Numbered from the stretch's first letter, positions 16,766 through 25,156 are shown. The stretch: 46,590 nucleotides of DNA from Bradyrhizobium sp. (GCF_004799405.1 NZ_SSMW01000128.1:1-46590); one strand, 5' to 3'. The notes: generated by a model from the sequence alone, not told the origin. Program-made: numbers and translations.

Positions 16766-17542
16766 ATGTTTCGACTCCTGACCTCCCTCGCCACTGCATT
16801 TTTCCTGTTTGCCGCCTCGGCGCAGGCCCAGCAGGCCTCCCGCCTCGATGACATCGTAAAGCGCGGAACATTGCGCGTTGGCATGACCGGCGACTATTTG
16901 CCGTTCACCTATCTCGACAGGGCTACTTCCAAATTTCGCGGCTTCGACGTCGATATGGCGGAGGCTCTCGGCAAGGCGCTCGGCGTCAGCATCGAGTATG
17001 TTCAGACGGCCTGGCCGCAGCTGATGAAAGACTTCGAAGCCGACAAATTCGACATCGCGATGGGTGGCATTTCGATCACGCTCGATCGGCAGAAAAAGGG
17101 GATGTTCTCCACCCCCATCATGCGCGAAGGCAAGACGCCGATCGCGCGCTGCACCGACCGGGGCAAATATGAAACCCTCGCCGATATCGACAGGCCGGGT
17201 ACACGTGTGATCGTCAATCCCGGTGGCACCAACGAACGGTTTGCCAAGGCCAATGTCAAAACCGCCGAAATCAAGACCTACAACGACAACGTCACAATCT
17301 TCGACGAGATCGCCAAGGGCAATGCCGACCTGATGATGACGGATGCTTCCGAGACCCGGTACCAGCAAAAGCTGCACGCCGGGGTGCTTTGCGCGGTGCA
17401 TCCGGACCGGCCGTTCGACTTCGCCGAGAAGGCCTATTGGCTGCAGCGCGACGTCGCCTTCAAGGATTTCGTCGATCAATGGTTGCACATCGCGCATGAA
17501 GACGGCAGCTTCAAGAGGATTTATGCCGCCTGGTTCGAATAG
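16766..17542 (+). CDS. pheC: Periplasmic cyclohexadienyl (arogenate/prephenate) dehydratase, PheC-like
   Basis: The 258-residue product has a signal peptide (MFRLLTSLATAFFLFAASAQA) and a family 3 solute-binding fold. From memory it is far closer to Pseudomonas aeruginosa PheC than to amino-acid binding proteins. Shared stretches include TGDYLPF, GFDVDMAEALG, KFDIAMGGISITL, GKTPI, IVNPGGTNERFAKAN, DNVTIF, ADLMMTDASE, LCAVHPDRPFDFAEKAY and VDQWLHIA. PheC turns prephenate to phenylpyruvate, or arogenate to phenylalanine, in the periplasm; the Glu of the MMTDAxE segment probably matches the catalytic acid. No ABC permease or ATPase gene is adjacent, which fits an enzyme rather than a transporter part. 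The start is set by the signal peptide; the ribosome site is weak. Confidence 0.82.
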   Translation: MFRLLTSLATAFFLFAASAQAQQASRLDDIVKRGTLRVGMTGDYLPFTYLDRATSKFRGFDVDMAEALGKALGVSIEYVQTAWPQLMKDFEADKFDIAMGGISITLDRQKKGMFSTPIMREGKTPIARCTDRGKYETLADIDRPGTRVIVNPGGTNERFAKANVKTAEIKTYNDNVTIFDEIAKGNADLMMTDASETRYQQKLHAGVLCAVHPDRPFDFAEKAYWLQRDVAFKDFVDQWLHIAHEDGSFKRIYAAWFE

Positions 17543-17571
17543 GCCCCAGAACGGCCGGTTTGTCCTGGAAA

Positions 17572-17600
17572 TTGACCGCCTATCCGATCCTAAATTAGAC
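17572..17600 (+). promoter_or_regulatory. Candidate housekeeping promoter for the DUF2147 gene
   Basis: TTGACC, a 17-base spacer, then TTAGAC. The -35 box is near consensus but the -10 box is poor, so this is a suggestion. It would place the transcript start about 120 bases before the DUF2147 start codon. Confidence 0.3.
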
Positions 17601-17725
17601 TGGCTGCGACGCATTGAACCAAAGCCGCGTGGTGACGACTCATTCGATGAAAGTGACGTCGGTCACGTTGTGGAAGATTGCTAAAGCCCGGGGTCGGACC
17701 AGGTTCCACTGCTCAGGAGGCCGTG

Positions 17726-18487
17726 ATGAAAAAGCTTTTTGCCGTCGCCGCATTTGTGCTGGCGAGTACCGCCGCGCAAGCTCAGTACAGCTTCGAGTAT
17801 GGTGGACGCACCATTCGCATTGATCCGGATAAGGGAACGGTTTCGATACCGGGCGTCTACGACAACACCGGAAAGCGGACAAAACGCTCGCGCAGCGATC
17901 AGGACGCCGACCGGCAACACAAGCCGGCGCCCGACGAGGCGAAAGTCGATCCGCAGACGCCGGCAACAGCCCCTGCACAGACCGAACAGGCGCCTGCGGT
18001 GGTGAACGCTCCACCTGCGCCGGCGCCCGCCACGGCGAACGCAGGACCCTCCGATACCATAACCGGCGTACAGCCTCCGGCCGACACCCCCGCGACGCAG
18101 GCGGTGCAGGATCCTCCTTCCCCGGCTAAGCCCGACGCCCCACCTCCGGTTGTCGCGACGGCTCCGGTCCCCCCGGCACCTCAAATGGCAAATTCGCCGA
18201 TCGGCGTTTGGTTGACCGAGGAGAAGGAGGGCAAGGTGCGGATCGAGCCATGCGGCGCCAATCTCTGCGGGTATTCCGTGGACGCCAAGTCGAACCAGAA
18301 TGGCGAGCAGGTTCTCATCAATATGAAGCCGGGCAAGGATAAATGGAGCGGCCGCATCTTTGACCCGAAATCAGGCAGCACCTATGACTCGACGATTGCG
18401 TTGAAAGGCACGGACAGCCTGCGTGTTCAGGGCTGCGCGCTTGGCGGCATGTTCTGCGGCGGTCAGAACTGGACCCGCGTCAACTAG
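17726..18487 (+). CDS. DUF2147 domain exported protein with Pro/Ala-rich linker
   Basis: The 253-residue product has a signal peptide (MKKLFAVAAFVLASTAAQAQ), a short N-terminal region, a long low-complexity linker rich in Pro, Ala and Thr (about residues 65-150), and a C-terminal DUF2147 domain. That domain begins SPIGVWLTEEKEGKVRIEPC and continues CGYSVDAKS, WSGRIFDPKSGSTYDSTIAL and LRVQGCALGGMFCGGQNWTRV. The domain is a small beta-barrel of unknown function, periplasmic or cell-surface; a four-Cys pattern is kept. CAGGAGG lies 6 bases upstream of the ATG. Its last 8 bases overlap the end of the convergent ABC ATPase gene. Confidence 0.88.
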   Translation: MKKLFAVAAFVLASTAAQAQYSFEYGGRTIRIDPDKGTVSIPGVYDNTGKRTKRSRSDQDADRQHKPAPDEAKVDPQTPATAPAQTEQAPAVVNAPPAPAPATANAGPSDTITGVQPPADTPATQAVQDPPSPAKPDAPPPVVATAPVPPAPQMANSPIGVWLTEEKEGKVRIEPCGANLCGYSVDAKSNQNGEQVLINMKPGKDKWSGRIFDPKSGSTYDSTIALKGTDSLRVQGCALGGMFCGGQNWTRVN

Positions 18488-19220
18488 ATGCGATAGCGGC
18501 TCCGGTCGCGGCAGCGCTCTCGGACTTCGGTTTGCCGCCGAAGGTCGTCTCCTGAATCTTGCCATCGACGATGTGGATACGCCGGTCCGCGCGTGCCGCC
18601 AGTGCGGCATCGTGGGTCACCACCACCACGGTCTGCCCACTGTCGGCGATGTCGCGCAAGATGCCGAATACCTGCTCGGTCGAAGCGGTGTCGAGGTTTC
18701 CGGTCGGCTCGTCGGCCACGATGATTTCAGGACGATTGGCGAGCGCCCGCGCCAGCGCGACGCGTTGCCGCTGACCGCCGGACAGCTGATTGGGCCGCTT
18801 GGCGGCCTGTTCACCGAGACCGAGCGAGGTCAACAGCGCAATCGCTCTTTGGTGCATGTCCCTGGCAGACATCAGGCCGGCTGCGCGCATCGGCAGCAGC
18901 ACATTTTCAAGCGCGGTGAATTCGGGCAGCAAGAAGTGGAACTGAAACACGAAGCCGCACTTGGTCAGGCGGACGTCGGCGCGCTCGATTTCCGATAGTT
19001 TGGATGTCGGCTGGCCGCAGATGATGATCTCACCTTCCGTGGGCGCATCGAGCAGACCCAGCAGATAGAGCAGCGACGATTTTCCGGATCCGGATGGGCC
19101 GGTGATGGCGAGAAATTCACCCTTCTCCACCGACAGGTCGATGCCGTTGATCAGCGTATGGGAGATAATGCCCTCGACGCGGCGGACCAGGCCCACAGTC
19201 TGCAGGGCGATCTCGCTCAA
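18480..19220 (-). CDS. ABC exporter ATP-binding protein (LolD/MacB/DevA type)
   Basis: The 246-residue ATPase is the third part of an exporter with the FtsX-type permease and HlyD-type adaptor encoded upstream. It has Walker A GPSGSGKSS, Q-loop FVFQFHFLLPEFTALENV, signature [14 protein letters not shown], Walker B IIVADEPTGNLD and H-loop VVVVTHDAALAARADR. LPEFTALENV and DEPTGNLD are typical of the LolD/MacB class. The start is a TTG at 19218-19220 overlapping the permease stop (TTGA), preceded by GGGGC; the longer open frame upstream lies wholly inside the permease gene. The C-terminal tail after VDGKI is an Ala/Ser-rich extension. Confidence 0.88.
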   Translation of the reverse strand: MSEIALQTVGLVRRVEGIISHTLINGIDLSVEKGEFLAITGPSGSGKSSLLYLLGLLDAPTEGEIIICGQPTSKLSEIERADVRLTKCGFVFQFHFLLPEFTALENVLLPMRAAGLMSARDMHQRAIALLTSLGLGEQAAKRPNQLSGGQRQRVALARALANRPEIIVADEPTGNLDTASTEQVFGILRDIADSGQTVVVVTHDAALAARADRRIHIVDGKIQETTFGGKPKSESAAATGAAIASS

Positions 19221-20461
19221 GACGCGCCCCGGATAATTTCGACCGGATGCACCCGCGTCGCCTTGCGTGCCGGAAAGAAGGCTGCGACGGCACAGCAGAG
19301 AATGGAAATGGCTCCCGAGGCAATATAGTGCATCGGCGAATAGTAGATCTGAAGGGGTACCGTCGCGCCGGTAAGCGGGTTGAATATCGTGATCTGCGAC
19401 CACGCGTAGCACAACAGATATCCGAGAGCCCATCCAAACAGGATTCCGACGGATCCCATCATCATCGATTCGATGATAAATATTCTGCGCACGGCGTACT
19501 CCCGCATCCCCAGCGACTTCATGATTGCGATGTCGTGGCGTTTTTCGTGGGTGATGGTGGAAATGATATTATAGGTGGCGAACGATGAGGTCAGCAGCAT
19601 GGCGCCCATCACCGTCAGCACGATAAAGTCACGGGTCGCAAAGGTAGACAGCAGATCGGCGTTGGCTTCCTGCCACGACACCGATTTGTATCCGGTCTGC
19701 GCTTCGACCTGGGTGGCCACTTTCTGTGCGATCAGTGGATCGTTCAGCCGTATCCGCAACTGATTGATGATTGCGTTTTCTCCCGTCAGCGTCTGGGCCA
19801 GGCCGAGCAGCGAATAGATCTGCCCTTCGTCGACCCGTTTCAACCCCGACCTGAAGATTCCGACCACCGTCGCTGAAATCTGGGTTCCCTCGCCTGCCGC
19901 CAGCAGCACGGTATTTCCATTCTTGACCGCAAGCTTTTCCGCCAGCGCCTGGCCGATGATAATTCCGTTTGCCGCTTTCGACAGATCGCCCAGTTGCCCC
20001 TCGATCATCTGCGTGGCGAGCTTGGAAACGCGAACTTCAAGCCGGGGATCGATGCCCGTCAGTGTCACACCGACCTTGCCGCCGCCATGGTCGACAATCG
20101 CGGTGGTCTTTACCGACGGCGCCACGTTGCCCGGCAACCATGACCTCAGCGATGCCATCACGGCCTCCGGATACCTGATCCCCGGGCGCCGGTTGACGTT
20201 TGCCACGTTGGACATTGCAACCGCCGCGTATTCCTGGTCCGCGGGCTGGATGGGGACCGACCGGCGCTCGTCGTCCACCGTGACATGGGGCATCGTGTCG
20301 ACGAGTTGCCGAAGAAAATCGATCTGCGATCCCTGCATCAGGCCCGCCATCATGATGGTGAAGCCGACGCCCATAGCCACGCCGAACATGCCGACCAGAG
20401 TTTGTCGAACGCGGGTGCTCACATGAGTCCACGCGATACTTAGCAAGAGGTTGGTGGCCAT
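19217..20461 (-). CDS. FtsX-family ABC permease (DevC/MacB-like)
   Basis: The 414-residue inner membrane protein has the FtsX layout: one N-terminal span (about 20-42), a large periplasmic domain of roughly 230 residues, then three spans near the C-terminus (DFIVLTVMGAMLLTSSFATYNII, SMMMGSVGILFGWALGYLLCYAW, ASGAISILCCAVAAFF). The coupling segment THEKRHDIAIMKSLGMREYAVRRIF and the end ARKATRVHPVEIIRG are characteristic of this class. With four spans and a separate ATPase it is DevC/LolC-like rather than fused MacB. It starts 4 bases after the HlyD-like gene ends and overlaps the ATPase gene at its stop. Confidence 0.9.
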   Translation of the reverse strand: MATNLLLSIAWTHVSTRVRQTLVGMFGVAMGVGFTIMMAGLMQGSQIDFLRQLVDTMPHVTVDDERRSVPIQPADQEYAAVAMSNVANVNRRPGIRYPEAVMASLRSWLPGNVAPSVKTTAIVDHGGGKVGVTLTGIDPRLEVRVSKLATQMIEGQLGDLSKAANGIIIGQALAEKLAVKNGNTVLLAAGEGTQISATVVGIFRSGLKRVDEGQIYSLLGLAQTLTGENAIINQLRIRLNDPLIAQKVATQVEAQTGYKSVSWQEANADLLSTFATRDFIVLTVMGAMLLTSSFATYNIISTITHEKRHDIAIMKSLGMREYAVRRIFIIESMMMGSVGILFGWALGYLLCYAWSQITIFNPLTGATVPLQIYYSPMHYIASGAISILCCAVAAFFPARKATRVHPVEIIRGAS

Positions 20462-20465
20462 GGGT

Positions 20466-21716
20466 CTACCGTGCGGCGCTGTATTTGCCGACGTTCCTGC
20501 GTGCGTCGTTGACGATGGAATCGACGTGAGCCGACAGGGCCGAAGATATCACGGCATCATCCGGATCGACGGAACTGGCGACGACAGCGGCGGGTTTCGG
20601 ATCGGAGGTTGCACCGGGCCTGGCTGCACCGGGACCGGGCGTTCCGGGACCGGGCGTTGTGTCCGCGGGAGCGTCCGGTGTCGCCTGCTTCAATGATGCA
20701 TTTTCCACGCGGACCCGCGTACCGTCAGCCAGATCGGTACGCGCCGGCGACAGCACCGTCATGTCCTTTGATACATTTCCGATGATCTCTACATTGCGGC
20801 TGCCGCGAATCCCGACAGTGATTGGAACACGTTCGACTTTTCCACCGGTTACGACCTGAATCGTATCGCCGGTAACTGCCTCGGCAGGCACGACCACGGC
20901 GGCGGTCTTTTCCCGGTAGACAATGTTGGCTTCGACCGTCATGCCGATCCGCAGCGGCGTATCGGCGGGCAACCTCAGGTAAACACGAAAGGTTTTCCGC
21001 GTCGGATCGCCCTTTGGCGTGATCTGCGAAACGGTTGCGCGCAACGCCTGCGTGGCGAAGGCCTCGCTTCGCAGGAATGCCTTCTGCCCCACGGTAATCC
21101 TGGTGATTTCCTCTTCGTTTATTTCGGCCACTACCTGCATCGGCGCCGGCGGGCCTACCCAAAAAAGCACATCGGTCGGCCCAACAATCTCGCCAACCTC
21201 GCCGTCGCGGCGCAGCACCATGCCGTCCAATGGCGCGCGAAGCACCAGTCCATCGATGCGCACTTTTTGTGCGCTAATTCGCGATTTGGATTCCTCGAGC
21301 CGGGTAAACCGTTGCTCGTATTCGGTCTTGGCCGCGTCGCTCTTGTCACGATCCTTTTCGGCGCGATTGAGATCACGCTCGAGCTGTTCATTGTTGATTT
21401 CCAGTTCGTGGAGCGCGCTGACCTCTTCGGCATCGTCCTGACGGCCGAGGATCTGGCCGGTTTTGACCGACTGTCCCTCGCATCGGCAGAGTTCGACCAG
21501 CCGGCGCCGCTGAACCGGAACTACTTTTGCCCAGCGCTCGGGTTCTACCGTTCCGGTTCCATAGATGGCCTCTGAAACGGGCGCGAGGATGGAAATCGCT
21601 GTGGTTACGACCGGAGGCCGAAACAGGTCAGGATGTTTCAGATAGGTCCAGCCTACAACCACAACCGCAAGCGCCGCTAGCGCGGACCCGGACCAGACTA
21701 GCACGCGCGAGGCCAT
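20466..21716 (-). CDS. HlyD/DevB-type periplasmic adaptor protein
   Basis: The 416-residue membrane fusion protein would link the inner membrane permease to the outer membrane. It has one N-terminal span (5-25), a split lipoyl domain (VVPVQRRRLVELCRCEGQSV and LVLRAPLDGMVLRRDGEVGE), a coiled-coil hairpin between them (ALHELEINNEQLERDLNRAE, about 100-150), a beta-barrel and a membrane-proximal domain (VVVPAEAVTGD). The C-terminal 80 residues are a Pro/Gly/Ala-rich low-complexity tail (TPGPGTPGPGAARPG) absent from most relatives. GAGGAAAAGCTG precedes the ATG. Gene order adaptor-permease-ATPase matches devBCA. The exported compound is not known. Confidence 0.88.
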   Translation of the reverse strand: MASRVLVWSGSALAALAVVVVGWTYLKHPDLFRPPVVTTAISILAPVSEAIYGTGTVEPERWAKVVPVQRRRLVELCRCEGQSVKTGQILGRQDDAEEVSALHELEINNEQLERDLNRAEKDRDKSDAAKTEYEQRFTRLEESKSRISAQKVRIDGLVLRAPLDGMVLRRDGEVGEIVGPTDVLFWVGPPAPMQVVAEINEEEITRITVGQKAFLRSEAFATQALRATVSQITPKGDPTRKTFRVYLRLPADTPLRIGMTVEANIVYREKTAAVVVPAEAVTGDTIQVVTGGKVERVPITVGIRGSRNVEIIGNVSKDMTVLSPARTDLADGTRVRVENASLKQATPDAPADTTPGPGTPGPGAARPGATSDPKPAAVVASSVDPDDAVISSALSAHVDSIVNDARRNVGKYSAAR

Positions 21717-21734
21717 CAGCTTTTCCTCAACGGT

Positions 21735-22388
21735 TCAAAAGCCCAACCGCTTGCGCAACTCGGACGGCATTTTATCCATCAATGCGTCCATATCGCCCTT
21801 CTTTTCGCCGCCACTCGGTGACGCCGGTGGACTGCCCGAATCGACGGAAGGACCTGCCGTATTCGCTGGCGCCTCTTTCGCAACCGGCTGCGGTGATGGC
21901 GGCGGGCTCGCCGCGCTTGACACTGCATGCCAGCGGCCGGCGTCAGCCTTGGCCTGACTGATGTCCTGCGGCGTCATCCTGGTTTCCAGAACGCCGATGA
22001 GCTGGCGACTTCCGTTGCGGAACTCTTCAACCTTGCTGCCGGCCGAGACAATGTAGGCCCACTTGTAGGCATTCAAATTGTCCTTCGGCGTTCCGCGCCC
22101 GATGGCATAGATGCCACTGAGAACCAGCATGGCATGCGAATGCCCCTGATCGGCGGCGCGGGAAAACCACCGGAAAGCCTCTTCATCGGATCTTTGGCGA
22201 CCAACGCCTGCGGAATAAAGCGCGGCAAGATAGAACTCTGCGTCGCTGTCTCCGGCCTGCGCCGCCTGGAAATAGCGATCGGCCATTTCCCTGTCGGATA
22301 CCGGATCTGCAGCCCAGGCAGCCGAGCTACCGACAAGAGCGGTGGCGCAAAAGGTCGCCAGCAAAGCTCGCTTCATGAAATCCTTCAT
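21735..22388 (-). CDS. Exported Sel1-repeat protein
   Basis: The 217-residue product has a signal peptide (MKRALLATFCATALVGSSAAWAA) and two or three Sel1-like repeats: DREMADRYFQAAQAGDSDAE, FYLAALYSAGVGRQRSDEEA and FRWFSRAADQGHSHAMLVL followed by SGIYAIGRGTPKDNLNAYKW. A Pro/Ser-rich linker and a short terminal helix (MDALMDKMPSELRKRLGF) follow. Sel1 repeats form alpha-solenoids that bind other proteins, often in envelope complexes. It starts the leftward operon, 18 bases before the HlyD gene, so it may assist the exporter. The first of two close ATGs (22388) has GGAG at 6 bases; the second is four codons on. Confidence 0.82.
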   Translation of the reverse strand: MKDFMKRALLATFCATALVGSSAAWAADPVSDREMADRYFQAAQAGDSDAEFYLAALYSAGVGRQRSDEEAFRWFSRAADQGHSHAMLVLSGIYAIGRGTPKDNLNAYKWAYIVSAGSKVEEFRNGSRQLIGVLETRMTPQDISQAKADAGRWHAVSSAASPPPSPQPVAKEAPANTAGPSVDSGSPPASPSGGEKKGDMDALMDKMPSELRKRLGF

Positions 22389-22609
22389 GAAATTCTCCAG
22401 GATTTCGGGAAAATCTCGCAGCCTGCATGTTGCGCTGATGTTACGCCCTTTTTCTCTTAATCCAAGACCCGTCTCTTTCTGCCTGCACCCTCTGCGGCTG
22501 CCTGCCATGACGCCGCTGAAATCGTGCGCACGATCCTTGTGTGACATCCATCACAGCGGCCGACGAGCCGACGTGAGACCTTGATCGCGCCAGAACAAAG
22601 GGAAACGTC

Positions 22610-22969
22610 ATGCAACACTTCAGCAAAGCAGTCATCGCCGCCGGCATCCTGTTGCTGGTCGGATCGTCAATTGCCACACCCGCTGCGGCCGCGACGTTTG
22701 ACGGCTCGTGGAACGTCCAGATCGCGTCCGCTAAAACGGCTTGCCCCAACGGGGCGAGCGTCTCGATCGGCATCAACAACGGTCAGGTCGCCTCCAACAA
22801 CGGCATGGTGACAGCGTCGGGCCACGTTGCGGACGCCGGCATCATCAATGTAACCCTGAGCAGTGGAATGAAGCGGGCCGTCGGTTCTGGCCACCTCACC
22901 AGCACGTCGGGATCGGGCACCTGGCACGGCGGCACCTGCTCCGGCACCTGGACCGCGCAGCGGGTTTAA
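22610..22969 (+). CDS. Small secreted protein, unknown
   Basis: The 119-residue product has a signal peptide (MQHFSKAVIAAGILLLVGSSIATPAAAA) and a Gly/Ser/Thr-rich beta-strand domain: TFDGSWNVQIASAKTACPNG, ASGHVADAGIINVTLSSG, GSGTWHGGTCSGTWTAQRV. The alternating pattern and end resemble small beta-barrel proteins of bradyrhizobia that have no assigned function. Two cysteines could form a disulfide. AAAGGGAAACGTC precedes the ATG. It is a single gene ending at a palindromic repeat. Confidence 0.72.
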   Translation: MQHFSKAVIAAGILLLVGSSIATPAAAATFDGSWNVQIASAKTACPNGASVSIGINNGQVASNNGMVTASGHVADAGIINVTLSSGMKRAVGSGHLTSTSGSGTWHGGTCSGTWTAQRV

Positions 22970-22979
22970 GAGCCATCGT

Positions 22980-23030
22980 GTCCCGGACGCGGTGCAACAT
23001 CTCCTCGGCGTTGCTTCACAGATCCGGGAC
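22980..23030. repeat. Palindromic intergenic repeat, bradyrhizobial type
   Basis: Outer arms GTCCCGGA and TCCGGGAC with an inner GTGCAAC...GTTGCttCAC stem. From memory, elements of the form GTCCCGGACGCGGTGCA...GACCCGGGACC are widely repeated between genes in Bradyrhizobium genomes; this looks like a degraded copy. It sits between two convergent genes and could end transcription from both. Confidence 0.6.
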
Positions 23031-23042
23031 CCGCGCCAATCG

Positions 23043-23450
23043 TTACGCTCCGGGCTTCGCCACGTATTCTGTGTCCGTCACATGCTCCAGCCAGGTGGCG
23101 TGATTCCCGTCCAGCGATTCCTGCATCGCGATGTGAACCATGCCGGTGGTCGGCGCACCGCCGTGCCAGTGCTTCTCCCCCGGCGGAATCCAGACGACGT
23201 CGCCGGCGCGAATTTCGCGCACCGGACCACCCTTGGTCTGAACCCGGCCTACACCCGAGACCACGTAGAGCGTCTGACCCAAGGGATGCGAGTGCCACGC
23301 CGTTCGCGCGCCGGGCTCGAAGGCCACGCGGTTTGCGACCATGCGCGCCGGCGCCTGTGGCGTAATGATCGGGTCCTGCCAAACCGTGCCGGTGAAATTC
23401 TCCTTGGGCGCGCGTCGCGTCGGCCGTGACCCGGCGAGATGAATATCCAT
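23043..23450 (-). CDS. Cupin domain protein
   Basis: The 135-residue product is a single-domain cupin. Motif 1 is GARTAWHSHPLGQTLYVVSG, with two His and a Gln where many cupins have Glu. Motif 2 is GDVVWIPPGEKHWHGG, with the third His. A metal-dependent small-molecule enzyme is likely; relatives are annotated as mandelonitrile lyase-like or as companions of carboxymuconolactone decarboxylases. CAAGGAGAAACGCC precedes the ATG. It lies 36 bases after the RraA-like gene on the same strand, so the pair is probably one transcript. Confidence 0.85.
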   Translation of the reverse strand: MDIHLAGSRPTRRAPKENFTGTVWQDPIITPQAPARMVANRVAFEPGARTAWHSHPLGQTLYVVSGVGRVQTKGGPVREIRAGDVVWIPPGEKHWHGGAPTTGMVHIAMQESLDGNHATWLEHVTDTEYVAKPGA

Positions 23451-23486
23451 GGCGTTTCTCCTTGTTGCGGACTTAATTGCCTAAGA

Positions 23487-24185
23487 TTATTTTTTGGCAG
23501 CCGCGTAGCGCGCCTTGGTCTCGGCGTTCATCGGATAGAGACCGGGCAGCACCGCGCCGCCGTTCACCTGTTCGACGATCCAGGCTTCCATCCGCTCCTG
23601 CTCGGCACCTTCGGCCAGAATGAGGTCGAGGAACGCTTTCGGAATCACCACGGCGCCGTCCTGGTCGGCGACGATGATGTCGTCCGGGAAGATCGCTACG
23701 CCGCCGCACCCGATCGGCTCGCCCCAACCGACGAATGTCAGCCCGGCAACCGAGGGCGGAGCCGCGAAGCCGTCGCACCATACCGGCAAGCCGGTGCCCA
23801 GCACGCCCTCGAGATCGCGCACGACGCCGTCGGTCACCAGCGCCGCCACCCCGCGCTTGACCATGCGGGCGCACAGGATGTCGCCGAAAATTCCGGCATC
23901 GGTAACACCCATCGCATCGACCACCGCGATGCAGCCCTCCGGCATCGCCTCGATCGCAGTCCGGGTCGAAATCGGCGACGACCATGATTCCGGCGTGGCC
24001 AGATCCTCGCGCGCGGGCACGAAACGCAGCGTAAAGGCCGGCCCGACCAGCCGCGGCTGTCCCGGTCGCAACGGCCGCGAGCCTCGCAACCAGACATTTC
24101 GCAGCCCCTTCTTGAGCAGAACCGTGGTGATGGTCGCGCTGGAGACGCGGGAAAGGGTCTTGATCGCTTCGGGCGTGAGGGACAT
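23487..24185 (-). CDS. RraA family protein (HMG/CHA aldolase-like)
   Basis: The 232-residue product belongs to the RraA/4-hydroxy-4-methyl-2-oxoglutarate aldolase fold. The active-site signature FGDILCARMVKRGVAALVTD followed by GVVRD matches the G-D...R...D motif that binds Mg and pyruvate in the aldolases; the N-terminal helix SSATITTVLLKKG is also typical. True RNase E inhibitors lack part of this site, so an aldolase or decarboxylase is more likely. It is transcribed leftward with the cupin gene and divergently from pxpB across about 240 bases. Substrate unknown. Confidence 0.83.
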   Translation of the reverse strand: MSLTPEAIKTLSRVSSATITTVLLKKGLRNVWLRGSRPLRPGQPRLVGPAFTLRFVPAREDLATPESWSSPISTRTAIEAMPEGCIAVVDAMGVTDAGIFGDILCARMVKRGVAALVTDGVVRDLEGVLGTGLPVWCDGFAAPPSVAGLTFVGWGEPIGCGGVAIFPDDIIVADQDGAVVIPKAFLDLILAEGAEQERMEAWIVEQVNGGAVLPGLYPMNAETKARYAAAKK

Positions 24186-24424
24186 GGGGCTGGGTTCTTC
24201 CGATGGGATTGGATTGGCGACGCAACTTTGCGGGGCGCGGCCATCGCGTCAAGGGGTACAAACTGGCGAGCGGGGACTGCCGCTGGGCAGCGCGAACGAT
24301 CAGCGCGTCTTATCCTGCACATGCGGCTTAATTTATTGAAGTCGCGGACTTATTCGCGCGAAGCGAATTCCCCGCTCGCAAAAAACGCGCTATGGCTGGA
24401 TAAAGCCAGTGAGTTTGTGAGGCC

Positions 24425-25156
24425 ATGGCTGCGATCCTTTCCCCGCCCCGACTTCTGCCGAGTGGCGACAGCGCCATCACGGTGGAATTCAGTCGACACA
24501 TCGATGATGCGGAGAACCAGCGGGTACTGGCGCTCGATCGCGCGGTGGCGACCGAGGCGATCGCCGGTGTGACGGAGACCGTGCCGACCTATCGATCCCT
24601 GCTGGTGCATTACGATCCCCTTCAGATTGGCTTCGACGCATTGAGCGAGAAGCTCGGCGCTCTCGCACAATTACCGGTTCCGCCTGCCGCGAAGACCCGG
24701 CGCTGGCGCATTCCGGTGGTCTATGGCGGCGAGCATGGCATCGATCTTGAAGATGTCGCCAAAACGCTCAACACCACGCCCGACGATATCGTGGCGCGCC
24801 ACATCGCCGCCGATTACCGCGTCGCCATGATCGGCTTCACCCCGGGATGGTCCTACCTCAGCGGCCTGCCGGCTTCGCTGCAGATGCCAAGGCGGCAGAA
24901 CCCTCGCCTGCTGACGCCGGCCGGCACCGTCTCGATCGGCGGCGTGCAGACCGGCGTGCAATGTCTCGCCGGCCCCAGCGGCTGGCATCTGCTCGGACGC
25001 ACTGCGGTGCGAACCTACCAGTTGCATCGCGATCCGATCTTCCTGCTGGAGCCCGGCGACCGCGTCACGTTTGATCCGGTCGATGCCAAAACCTTCGCCG
25101 AGCAGGATCGCGCCGCGGAGGCGGGCGAGATCGTCGCCGAATTGATGGCCACATGA
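24425..25156 (+). CDS. pxpB: 5-oxoprolinase subunit PxpB (KipI-like)
   Basis: With PxpC and PxpA this forms the bacterial ATP-dependent 5-oxoprolinase, which opens pyroglutamate to glutamate. The 243-residue protein has the N-terminal LLPSGDSAITVEF segment and the conserved core MIGFTPGWSYLSGLP, then PRLLTPAGTVSIGGVQTGV and CLAGPSGWHLLGRT. Length and motifs agree with the family. A GTGAGG site lies only 2 bases before the ATG, an unusually short spacing. The stop overlaps the start of pxpC by 4 bases (ATGA), so translation is coupled. Confidence 0.92.
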   Translation: MAAILSPPRLLPSGDSAITVEFSRHIDDAENQRVLALDRAVATEAIAGVTETVPTYRSLLVHYDPLQIGFDALSEKLGALAQLPVPPAAKTRRWRIPVVYGGEHGIDLEDVAKTLNTTPDDIVARHIAADYRVAMIGFTPGWSYLSGLPASLQMPRRQNPRLLTPAGTVSIGGVQTGVQCLAGPSGWHLLGRTAVRTYQLHRDPIFLLEPGDRVTFDPVDAKTFAEQDRAAEAGEIVAELMAT

